This document shows positions 5,273-12,311 of a stretch of 13,918 bases of DNA, one piece after another; position 1 is the first letter of the stretch, and each line of letters starts with the position of its first letter. A model generated the notes under the pieces. That model had not been told where the DNA came from. It saw nothing but the letters and a program-made list of their open reading frames with translations, and searched no databases. The stretch is taken from the NCBI GenBank assembly GCA_964539825.1, contig CAZIKF010000069.1:1-13918 (forward strand). Reading direction: 5' to 3'. A program made the position numbers and the translations under genes. The stretch is from CAZIKF01 sp964539825 (GTDB lineage Bacteria > Muiribacteriota > UBA6191).

Positions 5273-6901
5273 TTATCCCATGAATGGGTAGCGATAGTCG
5301 CTGGGAGGTACAAAGTTCTCCTTTATCGTTCGTGCACTTATCCAGCGTAGGAGATTTTGTCTGGACCCGGCTTTATCGTTGGTACCGCTGGCACGGGATC
5401 CTCCAAATGGCTGCTGGCCTACGACCGCACCGGTCGGTTTATCATTAATGTAGAAGTTGCCGGCTGAATTTCTCAGGGTTTCAAGAGCCTGCTCTACCGC
5501 GTAACGATCCTTTGAGAAAACGGCACCTGTCAAGGCATACGGGGAAGTGGAGTCTACTAGCTCGAGGGTTTTTTCCCAATTCTCGTCCTCAAATACGTAT
5601 ACGGTCAGCACTGGTCCAAAAATCTCTTCCTGCATGGTCCGAAATTTGGGATTGGTGGTAACAATGACAGTGGGGTCCACGAAAAAGCCACTGGTATCAT
5701 CACTATTCCCCCCGAAGAGAAACTCACATTCATTGGATTCACGCGCATAGCTTAAAAAGCCTTGGATTCGATCAAAGGATCTCTTATCGATGACCGCGTT
5801 CACAAAACATGAGAAGTCCTCAACCGGCCCTACGCGAATGGACTGAAAATCTTTGAGCATCAATTGAGATACCTGGTTCCATATTGAGCGGGGAATATAG
5901 GCCCTCGATGCGGCAGAACATTTTTGACCCTGGTACTCAAAGGCTCCCCGGATCAAGGCAGTAGCCAGTGCCGGGACATCAGCGCTGGGGTGAGCGATCA
6001 GAAAATCCTTCCCACCTGTTTCACCAACAATCCTGGGATAGGTTTTATAGCGGTCGATACCATTTCCTACCACTTTCCAGAAGTGTTGAAAAGTCTTGGT
6101 AGATCCAGTGAAGTGGATACCCGAGAGATCTGGATGGGAAAGTACGATCTCTGAGAACGCCTCCTCTACACCAAGTACCATGTTGATGACACCAGGAGGA
6201 AGACCGGCCTCCTCAAAAACCTCCATGAGAACCTGTGCTGAATAGATCTGTGTATCGGCTGGTTTCCATACCACTACATTTCCAGCCATAGCTGGGGCGG
6301 AGGGGAGATTTCCTGAGATCGCGGTAAAATTAAAGGGGGTAACAGCGGCAACGAAACCTTCCAGTGCGCGATACTCCACTCGATTCCAAATCCCCGGGGC
6401 TTGTTTCGGGGGCTGCTCGCTATAGATTTCCTCCAAGAACTTCACGTTAAATCTCAGGAAGTCTACGAATTCACAGATGGAATCAATCTCGGACTGGTAG
6501 GCGCTCTTTGATTGGCCCAACATAGTTGCCGCATTTAATCTGGCGCGATAAGGACCGGAGATCAGATCAGCTGCCTTTAGAAAAATGGACGCTCTGTTTT
6601 CCCACGGCAGGTTGGACCAGTCCTTCCTGGCGGATAGGGCGCAATCAACAGCAGACTGAATTTCGGTACTTCCGGCTTTTGAGAAACTGGCCAGAATATG
6701 ATGGTGATCATGAGGACACACACAATTCCCTTTATTAGAGGTGTGAACCTTCTCATTCCCGATCCAATTGGGAATCTCAAGCTCCTTTGATCGCAACTCT
6801 TTGAGTTCTTTTTCAAGAACCTCTCTTTGGGTTGAGCCCGGTGAATAATCGAATATAGGTTCGTTGAAGGGTTCTGGGGTCTTTGAGAAGGCATTTGTCA
6901 T
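5273..6901 (-). CDS. pruA: L-glutamate gamma-semialdehyde (P5C) dehydrogenase
   Basis: NAD-dependent aldehyde dehydrogenase that oxidises glutamate gamma-semialdehyde to glutamate, the second step of proline catabolism; cytosolic. The 542 residues are full length for a monofunctional enzyme of the ALDH4A1 type. Visible hallmarks: NEPIFDYSPGS at the N terminus, TPFNFTA (188-194, with the ALDH asparagine), WKP (212-214), FTGS (264-267), general-base Glu294 in VGETGGKDF, nucleophile Cys328 in GQKCSA, EEIFGPV (426-431), and GNFYINDKPTG (481-491) and QQPFGGSRASGTNDK (496-510), both highly characteristic of P5C dehydrogenases. The start ATG 6901 has AAAGGAG 6 nt upstream. It follows the 155-aa gene by 31 bp in the same direction, so the two are probably co-transcribed. 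No PutA-type proline dehydrogenase domain is fused and none lies in the window. Confidence 0.95.
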   Translation of the reverse strand: MTNAFSKTPEPFNEPIFDYSPGSTQREVLEKELKELRSKELEIPNWIGNEKVHTSNKGNCVCPHDHHHILASFSKAGSTEIQSAVDCALSARKDWSNLPWENRASIFLKAADLISGPYRARLNAATMLGQSKSAYQSEIDSICEFVDFLRFNVKFLEEIYSEQPPKQAPGIWNRVEYRALEGFVAAVTPFNFTAISGNLPSAPAMAGNVVVWKPADTQIYSAQVLMEVFEEAGLPPGVINMVLGVEEAFSEIVLSHPDLSGIHFTGSTKTFQHFWKVVGNGIDRYKTYPRIVGETGGKDFLIAHPSADVPALATALIRGAFEYQGQKCSAASRAYIPRSIWNQVSQLMLKDFQSIRVGPVEDFSCFVNAVIDKRSFDRIQGFLSYARESNECEFLFGGNSDDTSGFFVDPTVIVTTNPKFRTMQEEIFGPVLTVYVFEDENWEKTLELVDSTSPYALTGAVFSKDRYAVEQALETLRNSAGNFYINDKPTGAVVGQQPFGGSRASGTNDKAGSRQNLLRWISARTIKENFVPPSDYRYPFMG

Positions 6902-6932
6902 GGATTTCTCCTTTGAAAAATTAATGGGCTCC

Positions 6933-7400
6933 CTATCCGAGGGAATATTTTTTGGCTATGGCTTGCAGGGATTCAAGAGCAGTTTCAGTGACTTCAAGGT
7001 GTGCTGAACCAAGTTTAGATACCGTTGCACAAAGTTCGTTTAAGTTACTTGACTGAATCTGAAAGGGTGTGGAAAAGTCAGCATCGAGTTGGTAATAAAT
7101 CTTGACTCCAATCTCATGGAGACGGGCTTCAAGACGTGAGTAAAAATGAAAGGGCAGCAACCCCATCGCCGTTGCCTTTTGGAAAATAACGTTTTCAGTA
7201 GGGCTGAAATTAAACTGGAAATTGAGTAATGCTTTCAGATTGTTTTCGCTGAAATGCCGTTTGCTAATAAGCATTTCAAGAAACCAAGTCCTATAGAGGA
7301 AATAGGGACAATAACCCTCTCGGCCAGGATCGGCTTCAACCCATTCACCTGTGGGAAAAAGGGACTCCAACTCATTCTGAACCTGTTCCCATTGTGCCAT
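6933..7400 (-). CDS. Unrecognised 155-aa protein
   Basis: I do not recognise this family. The product is soluble-looking, with no signal peptide or membrane segment. It is rich in aromatic residues, has a CPYFLYRTWFLEML segment near 30-45 and ends in an amphipathic helical stretch (ETALESLQAIAKK). ATG 7400 is preceded immediately by a possible TTG start (7403); AAGG lies about 9 nt upstream of the ATG, and either start is workable. The gene is 125 bp downstream of the glycosyltransferase and 31 bp upstream of pruA, all on the minus strand, suggesting an operon with pruA at least. The good length, lack of internal stops and sensible composition support a real gene. Function cannot be stated. 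Confidence 0.7.
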   Translation of the reverse strand: MAQWEQVQNELESLFPTGEWVEADPGREGYCPYFLYRTWFLEMLISKRHFSENNLKALLNFQFNFSPTENVIFQKATAMGLLPFHFYSRLEARLHEIGVKIYYQLDADFSTPFQIQSSNLNELCATVSKLGSAHLEVTETALESLQAIAKKYSLG

Positions 7401-7525
7401 CAATACAGACCTTCACTAAGGTTTTAGCTCCAAAAACAGCTCTCGGATGCTACTATGCTTTGGGCTTCCTGACAAGATTTCAGCAAGGATTAGTCACCCG
7501 GCAGCCCCCACCACATTGCTATGGA

Positions 7526-8797
7526 TCAGCTTTTCTCAAGAAGGTCAATGCATAGCGAGCATGCCTCAGGGTCTGTTGGCTTCACAACATGTTCCAGTAT
7601 TTTACTAAGCTCTATTTTTTTTTCCGGTGGAAGCTTATAGAGATCCCGAGGGGGTGATTTGGCATTCTTGAGGATCTCTTCCAATTGGCCCGTGATTGCA
7701 TAAAGTTTTATGGTTTGATGAAAAACATGAGGATCAGCTCCAAAGAGATCCGTGAATTCTTCATAGGTTTCGAGGGCTTTTTCATATTGGCTGACACAGG
7801 CGTATAGGAATCCAAGATTATAGAGGACTTCTGGCCTAAAGTACTGGATGGAGACCATTTCTGTAACTAAAGCCCGAACTTTTTCATACCAGAATAGAGC
7901 CTCTGTCTGTTTATGATTTACCCATGCTAAACGAGCCTTCTGCAGCCAGAACATAGGAGATTCCTTGTCAAGACGTGCTAGCTCTTCCTCCCAGTAAGTC
8001 AAAGAATCAACAGGGTTGGAAGATTTCTGCATAGGAAATTCCATCAGCCAGGCCAAACAAAATTCAACCAGGTATTGGCGCAATTTCCCTGTAGCTGCCA
8101 ACGCGGAATCCTTGAGTAGATTGAAAGTCCTTTGATCAGAATTCCAGTTTGTTTGAACATAGTAGTAGACCAGGGTTGGATCTGGAGAACCAGATTTTAC
8201 CGCGTCCTCAAGAAGATTCTTATTTCTCAAGACCTTCTGCTGGTAAAGCTCTCCAGCATAGCCCAGGTGATAGACAGGAATCTCAATAGAAATAGTGGAG
8301 ATTCCCAGTCTCTCCAGAGACGGGACGATGGACTCATGAATAGGTTTTTCAAATCGAATTTCAGGATGGTTAGGAAAAACTCTAACAAACATATTTCGAT
8401 TGATGCTGTGAATCCGCGGTTTGGAGGCTCGCCAATTAAAATCTCTTAGACTGATGCATGTTGGGGAAAATGCGTTTAAATCATGGCTTTGAAGAAGTGC
8501 GCGGAGGCGGAGCATATCTTCAGGAAGAATTCGTTCGTCGATATCCAGGACTAGAATCCATTTTCCTGTCGCCAGGGAGATGGCGAAATTTCGAGCTGCT
8601 GAGAAATCATCAACCCAGGGAAAATTCTCTGCCTTCACCTGTTTCTCAGCCAGAATTTTCAGGCTGTCATCTCTGGAACCTGTATCTACGAGAATGAGTT
8701 CATCACAGCTGTCCTTAAAGAGATCAATAAATTCAGGCAGGAATCTTTCTTCATCTTTGAAAATCGCGCAAAGGCTAATCAGCGGGGTAGAGGACAT
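7526..8797 (-). CDS. Family 2 glycosyltransferase with TPR-like C terminus
   Basis: A 423-residue protein. The N-terminal GT-A fold starts SLCAIFKDEERFL (8-20) and has VDTGSRDDS (37-45), WVDDFSAARN (61-70) and the metal/nucleotide-binding DxD as LDIDE (84-88). FEKPIHES (149-156) and VYHLGY (175-180) complete the pattern of the GT2 subgroup that includes WaaE/LgtF-like beta-glucosyltransferases. Residues from about 285 to 390 look like TPR helices (WLQKARLAWVNHKQTEALFWYEKV; YNLGFLYACVSQYEKALETYEEF). GT2-TPR proteins transfer sugars to proteins or surface glycans. Lying between giant Ser/Thr-rich flagellins, a flagellin-modifying role is plausible but unproven; LPS core or capsule is the alternative. 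ATG 8797 has only a poor ribosome-binding site. It diverges from the RidA gene over 91 bp. Confidence 0.85.
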   Translation of the reverse strand: MSSTPLISLCAIFKDEERFLPEFIDLFKDSCDELILVDTGSRDDSLKILAEKQVKAENFPWVDDFSAARNFAISLATGKWILVLDIDERILPEDMLRLRALLQSHDLNAFSPTCISLRDFNWRASKPRIHSINRNMFVRVFPNHPEIRFEKPIHESIVPSLERLGISTISIEIPVYHLGYAGELYQQKVLRNKNLLEDAVKSGSPDPTLVYYYVQTNWNSDQRTFNLLKDSALAATGKLRQYLVEFCLAWLMEFPMQKSSNPVDSLTYWEEELARLDKESPMFWLQKARLAWVNHKQTEALFWYEKVRALVTEMVSIQYFRPEVLYNLGFLYACVSQYEKALETYEEFTDLFGADPHVFHQTIKLYAITGQLEEILKNAKSPPRDLYKLPPEKKIELSKILEHVVKPTDPEACSLCIDLLEKS

Positions 8798-8888
8798 GTT
8801 GGTTCTAGTGTAGTGTGTGCCTTAAGGGTTGTATATACTCAAAATGAAGTGTTTTACCCGGACTCACTCTACTCCCAGGGAGAATAAA
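8798..8888. promoter_or_regulatory. Divergent intergenic region, glycosyltransferase / RidA
   Basis: This 91-bp gap must hold promoters for both directions. An AT-rich TGTATATACTC tract (from 8830) is a candidate -10 region for either strand, but no clear -35 or sigma-28 site is visible. AGGGAGA (about 8877-8883) is the RidA ribosome-binding site. Confidence 0.35.
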
Positions 8889-9266
8889 ATGCGTAAATTG
8901 GAATCTAGTCGTGCACCGGCGGCTATCGGTCCCTATTCCCATGGAATAGAAACAAGAGGGTTATCCTTTTTCTCCGGACAAATAGGTTTGGACCCGGAAT
9001 CAGGGACCCTGGTGGATTCGAACTTCGAAGCTGAAGTGCGACAGGTGATGAAGAATCTTCAGGCTTTGCTCGTAGACTCGGGACTTGGTTTTGGAAATGT
9101 AGTGAAGCTGAATATTTCCATGACAGACCTGTCCAGGTTCTCCGAGTTCAACGAGATTTACGCTGAATACTTAAAGGAGCCTTACCCTGCTCGTGCTTGC
9201 GTTGGAGTGGCAAGTTTACCAAAAGGTGCGAGCCTTGAAATTGAAATGATAGCGACAGCAGAATAA
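8889..9266 (+). CDS. ridA: RidA family enamine/imine deaminase
   Basis: A 125-residue protein of the RidA/YjgF/YER057c/UK114 family, cytosolic trimers that hydrolyse reactive 2-aminoacrylate and related enamines/imines to ketoacids. Recognised by APAAIGPYSHGI (9-20), FFSGQIGLDP (27-36), the catalytic-type arginine in PARACVGV (Arg102, equivalent to E. coli Arg105) and SLEIEMIA (115-122). ATG 8889 is chosen because AGGGAGA lies about 5 nt upstream and the protein then has the usual family length and start. The frame extends to 8829 but without family resemblance or a ribosome-binding site. It converges with flagellin 2, leaving 25 bp between stop codons. Members other than RidA proper share these residues, so the exact subfamily is not certain. 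Confidence 0.9.
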   Translation: MRKLESSRAPAAIGPYSHGIETRGLSFFSGQIGLDPESGTLVDSNFEAEVRQVMKNLQALLVDSGLGFGNVVKLNISMTDLSRFSEFNEIYAEYLKEPYPARACVGVASLPKGASLEIEMIATAE

Positions 9267-9282
9267 GGGAAATTCTGCTGTC
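9254..9282. terminator. Convergent terminator-like hairpin, ridA / flagellin 2
   Basis: A perfect 11-bp inverted repeat, GACAGCAGAAT (9254-9264) with ATTCTGCTGTC (9272-9282), has a 7-nt loop and spans the RidA stop codon. Its position between two convergent genes suits a shared terminator, but neither strand has a real U-tract afterwards, so efficiency is uncertain. Confidence 0.5.
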
Positions 9283-9291
9283 ACTATCAAA

Positions 9292-11919
9292 TTAGAACAG
9301 CAGGGTTAGCGCTGTTTGACCTAGTGCGTTAGCCTGGATCAACTGGGCCGTTCCTGCTTGTACGAGAATCTGGCTACGGGTAAAGTCCACAGTTTCCTTA
9401 GCAATATCCACATCTCGGATTTGAGATTCGAAAGAGGTTAAATGGGTAGTCGCCGAGGTTAGATTGTCCACAGAGGTTGAGAGCCTGTTCTCAAAGGAAC
9501 CCAGACGGGATCGTTCCGATGAAACCTGGTTCACGGCATTATCAATCTTCGCCAATGCACGTGTGGCCGTCTTAATATTTGTCACATCAAGCCCGCGCAG
9601 TCCAAGGGCATCTACACTCGAATTAGCGAATGAAATACCAAGGCTTTGTCCCCGGTTTGCTCCAACTTGAAAATTCAACTTTGAATCCGTTACGTGAATA
9701 TCGAATTCTGTTGCTCCACTTCCCTGGGCTTGCGAATTGAAGTCTATCCCAAAGGTATTACTTCCCAGGGTTTGAGAGGTTGCGTCAGATGTAAGGGTCA
9801 CCCGGGAAGTTTTCCCGATTGAGCTGGAAAAGAAGTCTAAGCGGTTGCCTGCATCAAACGAGTAGTCAACCCCAGTAGACTGGACCCCACTGGTATCCAG
9901 AATTGAAGATAGTTGAGTTTGGCTAATGGCGAAGGACTCACCCGAAGAGGCTACATTTGAGGTTCCAAAGGTAATGGTATTTGTCTGAATTCCAGATTCA
10001 TCCGCAACCCTGAACTTCATGAATCCACCCAGAACAAAGGCTGAGTCCACCTCGGCATTGGTGTTAGTTGCTCCTGAGAAAACAGCAGCGCTGCCGCTAT
10101 TTCCTGATGCGGTTTGCCCATCAATGAGCCCCAGGTCTCCTAGCGATGATCCCCCGCTGCTGATTGAAAGACGAGCGTCTCCGCCAGTCTCAGTGGTAGC
10201 TATATTGAGAAATCCAGATGAATCTACACTTGCATTTGCATCAATGTTGTTGCTGGTGAAATAGGTATTGAGGGTGGAGGTGATAGACGCGGATGTAATG
10301 AGAGCACCTCGATTAAAGGTAATCTCACCTCCGATGGATGTTCCTGAATTGATCCTGAAGTCGCCATCTCCTACCCTGACGCGGAGCACTCCTGTACCTG
10401 CAATGCTAATCCCGCTGGATACATCCACGGTTCCAGCGAGTATTGCCGAGTTTCCTGAGCTTCCTACCACCTTGCCTGAGGTGAGTCCCAGCAGAGATTG
10501 AGCCTCGGCATTAGCAGTTAGAGAGATTTCTCCCGAGGTACCCGTGACACTTGAGGTCAGCTGGAGATCAAATCCGCTAAAACTCGCGGTAATGCCAGGT
10601 GTAGAGAATAGGGAACTCGTAGTGGTTCGGGTGAGAGCGTTGGAGGAATCGGCCGATCCGTTCACTGCTAGATTGACAATGGATTGGATGGATGTGGTGG
10701 TATAAGTTCGATTGCCCGTCAGGGTAACAGTCACCCCGGCGGAGATGTTGCCGGTGGCCTGTCCGTTGTCCTGGGCATTGGTATCGTGGAAAGTAAAGAC
10801 CACGTTATTGGCTCCAATCTGGATTCCCCTTTGCCCGCTGAGGGTTCCGTCTATGCGGGCTTCTTTTGCCAAACTGAAATCGATGGCTAATCCATCAATA
10901 ACGCCGATGGCGCGTTCGGTGGTGGTTTGACCCTGGGTGGTTTCCGGATTTTGAACATCAATTTGAGTTGAGCTGATACGATAGCCTGGATCTCTAGATT
11001 CCTGAGTGACCTGCATAGATAAAGCGTTCACAAAATCCTCATCTCCAGATATGGTGATATCTCCTGATTGCCCGTCCTTACCCGATTGAAATGAAAACTG
11101 CCCTGTAGTGGGATTGAAGGCAAAAGTGGCCCCTGGGAGATCAAGCCCTGAGCCGGATTTCAGGCTGTCTTCTATTGCGGTTGCTAATTCACCCGTAGTC
11201 ATGGCCCCAGTAACTGTAATATCCGCCTTTTTCTTGTTTCCCCTCAAAGAGATGATCAGTGGATCTTCAAGGACCGGGACACCGCCGCTGTCGGTCATGC
11301 TGTCAAGATCCCTGAGTTCGGTATTCAATGAAGCCAGCAACCCGGTCGTGGAATCAGTTTGAATCGCGGATTTCTGAGCCTGTCGTTCTCCTAGACTTGT
11401 GCGTAAAACCTCTATATGGTAATCGCCAGCCTCAACATCTCCGCCAATTTGGACCGCGCCATTTTGATTGGTACTGGAAGAAACCCTTGCACTCGCGCTT
11501 CCATCAAGAAGACTTCTCGTATTAAATTCTGTGCCCGAGGCAAGAGAGTCAATTTCCAGGATAGCCTGGTCGACTTCCTTTTGGATCTCAATTCGATCAT
11601 TTACTGTTAGCGCATCGGATTGGGCTTGAATAGACAATTCGCGAATTCGATTAAGTAGTTCAGAATTTTCCGCCAGTGCGCCTTCAGCGGTCTGTAGAAC
11701 GGAGATTCCGTTCTGCGCATTTCCAATTGCTTCGTTGGTCCCCCTGATCTGGGTTCGAAGCTTCTCTGAAAGGGTTAGGCCGGAGGGATCATCGGCCCCT
11801 CGATTAATTCGAAATCCACTGGATAATCGTTCTATGGAACGGGCCAATCCCTTCTGATTCTTAAACAGATTAATTCGGACCTGTAAGGCCGAAACATTAT
11901 TTGCAACACGAAAACCCAT
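9292..11919 (-). CDS. Giant flagellin 2
   Basis: Flagellin of 875 residues from ATG 11919 (MGFRVANNVSALQ). This start matches the family N terminus; an in-frame ATG at 11937 would add MDHGGV but sits directly on the SD AAGGAGG (11944-11938) with no spacing. A third, out-of-frame ATG (11930) has the ideal 7-nt spacing. The N-terminal D0/D1 domain (SIERLSSGFRINRGADDPSG; RELSIQA) and C-terminal domain (TSFESQIRDVDIAKE, ending LTLLF) are intact. The long centre repeats the modules of flagellin 1 in the same order, including the shared NNVVFTFHDTNAQDNGQA block and FLNIATTETGGDARLSISSG. No cysteine is visible. It is read from its own sigma-28 promoter (12223-12250) with a UTR of about 295 nt. It is paralogous to flagellins 1 and 3 but clearly diverged, so not a recent duplicate. 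Confidence 0.95.
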   Translation of the reverse strand: MGFRVANNVSALQVRINLFKNQKGLARSIERLSSGFRINRGADDPSGLTLSEKLRTQIRGTNEAIGNAQNGISVLQTAEGALAENSELLNRIRELSIQAQSDALTVNDRIEIQKEVDQAILEIDSLASGTEFNTRSLLDGSASARVSSSTNQNGAVQIGGDVEAGDYHIEVLRTSLGERQAQKSAIQTDSTTGLLASLNTELRDLDSMTDSGGVPVLEDPLIISLRGNKKKADITVTGAMTTGELATAIEDSLKSGSGLDLPGATFAFNPTTGQFSFQSGKDGQSGDITISGDEDFVNALSMQVTQESRDPGYRISSTQIDVQNPETTQGQTTTERAIGVIDGLAIDFSLAKEARIDGTLSGQRGIQIGANNVVFTFHDTNAQDNGQATGNISAGVTVTLTGNRTYTTTSIQSIVNLAVNGSADSSNALTRTTTSSLFSTPGITASFSGFDLQLTSSVTGTSGEISLTANAEAQSLLGLTSGKVVGSSGNSAILAGTVDVSSGISIAGTGVLRVRVGDGDFRINSGTSIGGEITFNRGALITSASITSTLNTYFTSNNIDANASVDSSGFLNIATTETGGDARLSISSGGSSLGDLGLIDGQTASGNSGSAAVFSGATNTNAEVDSAFVLGGFMKFRVADESGIQTNTITFGTSNVASSGESFAISQTQLSSILDTSGVQSTGVDYSFDAGNRLDFFSSSIGKTSRVTLTSDATSQTLGSNTFGIDFNSQAQGSGATEFDIHVTDSKLNFQVGANRGQSLGISFANSSVDALGLRGLDVTNIKTATRALAKIDNAVNQVSSERSRLGSFENRLSTSVDNLTSATTHLTSFESQIRDVDIAKETVDFTRSQILVQAGTAQLIQANALGQTALTLLF

Positions 11920-11937
11920 AACCCCTCCATGGTCCAT

Positions 11938-11978
11938 CCTCCTTGATGTCCTTAGGGGCCGCTCATCCCTGGTGGCCC
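11938..11978 (-). promoter_or_regulatory. CsrA-like two-site leader of flagellin 2, copy 4
   Basis: On the minus strand GGGCC (11978-11974) pairs with GGCCC (11960-11956) around a 13-nt loop containing CAGGGATGAG, a good match to the CsrA core CARGGATG. Eleven nucleotides later comes ACATCAAGGAGGATG, whose AAGGAGG (11944-11938) is the SD and carries the second GGA. The stem sequence is unrelated to the other copies, but the architecture is the same. Confidence 0.55.
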
Positions 11979-12133
11979 TGGGTGTTCAATCCTTGATTTA
12001 TGTCCAATTACGAAAGTTTTTGGGAGATCACAAAAGAGAAAAGAATCCCAAAAAAAATCGTCTATATAGGGAATCGACAGGGGTTAAAGAAATTTTGAGC
12101 AGGGTGAGCCAGGGTTAGAGCTAAATGGGATGC

Positions 12134-12158
12134 AAAATCTTAGAAAATCTAAGATTTT
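12134..12158. repeat. Perfect 11-bp inverted repeat in flagellin 2 leader
   Basis: AAAATCTTAGA (12134-12144) and TCTAAGATTTT (12148-12158) are perfectly complementary around 3 nt. The repeat lies about 65 nt into the flagellin 2 leader. The AT-rich hairpin could protect the 5' part of the mRNA or be an operator. It has no counterpart in the other leaders. Confidence 0.5.
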
Positions 12159-12222
12159 CGTAGAAAACGAACCCTATGATATATATTTTTTTAAAACATA
12201 ATTTTTTGGTCTTCCACTATTC

Positions 12223-12250
12223 TTATCGGCATTTATAGCGGATTTCGTTA
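12223..12250 (-). promoter_or_regulatory. Sigma-28 (FliA) promoter P4 of flagellin 2
   Basis: On the minus strand TAACGAAA (12250-12243), a 12-nt spacer and a perfect GCCGATAA (12230-12223). It is followed by GAATAGTG, similar to the CTATAGTG downstream of P2. It sits 303 nt upstream of the flagellin 2 ATG and 61 bp after the flagellin 3 stop. Apart from this promoter, the leader and the inverted repeat, the 392-bp gap between the two flagellins shows nothing else; no strong terminator follows flagellin 3. Confidence 0.75.
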
Positions 12251-12311
12251 GACAATTTGGAGAAAAAAGGGGGGGATTACTCAATTATTTAAGGGCCAGG
12301 TTGAATGGATT

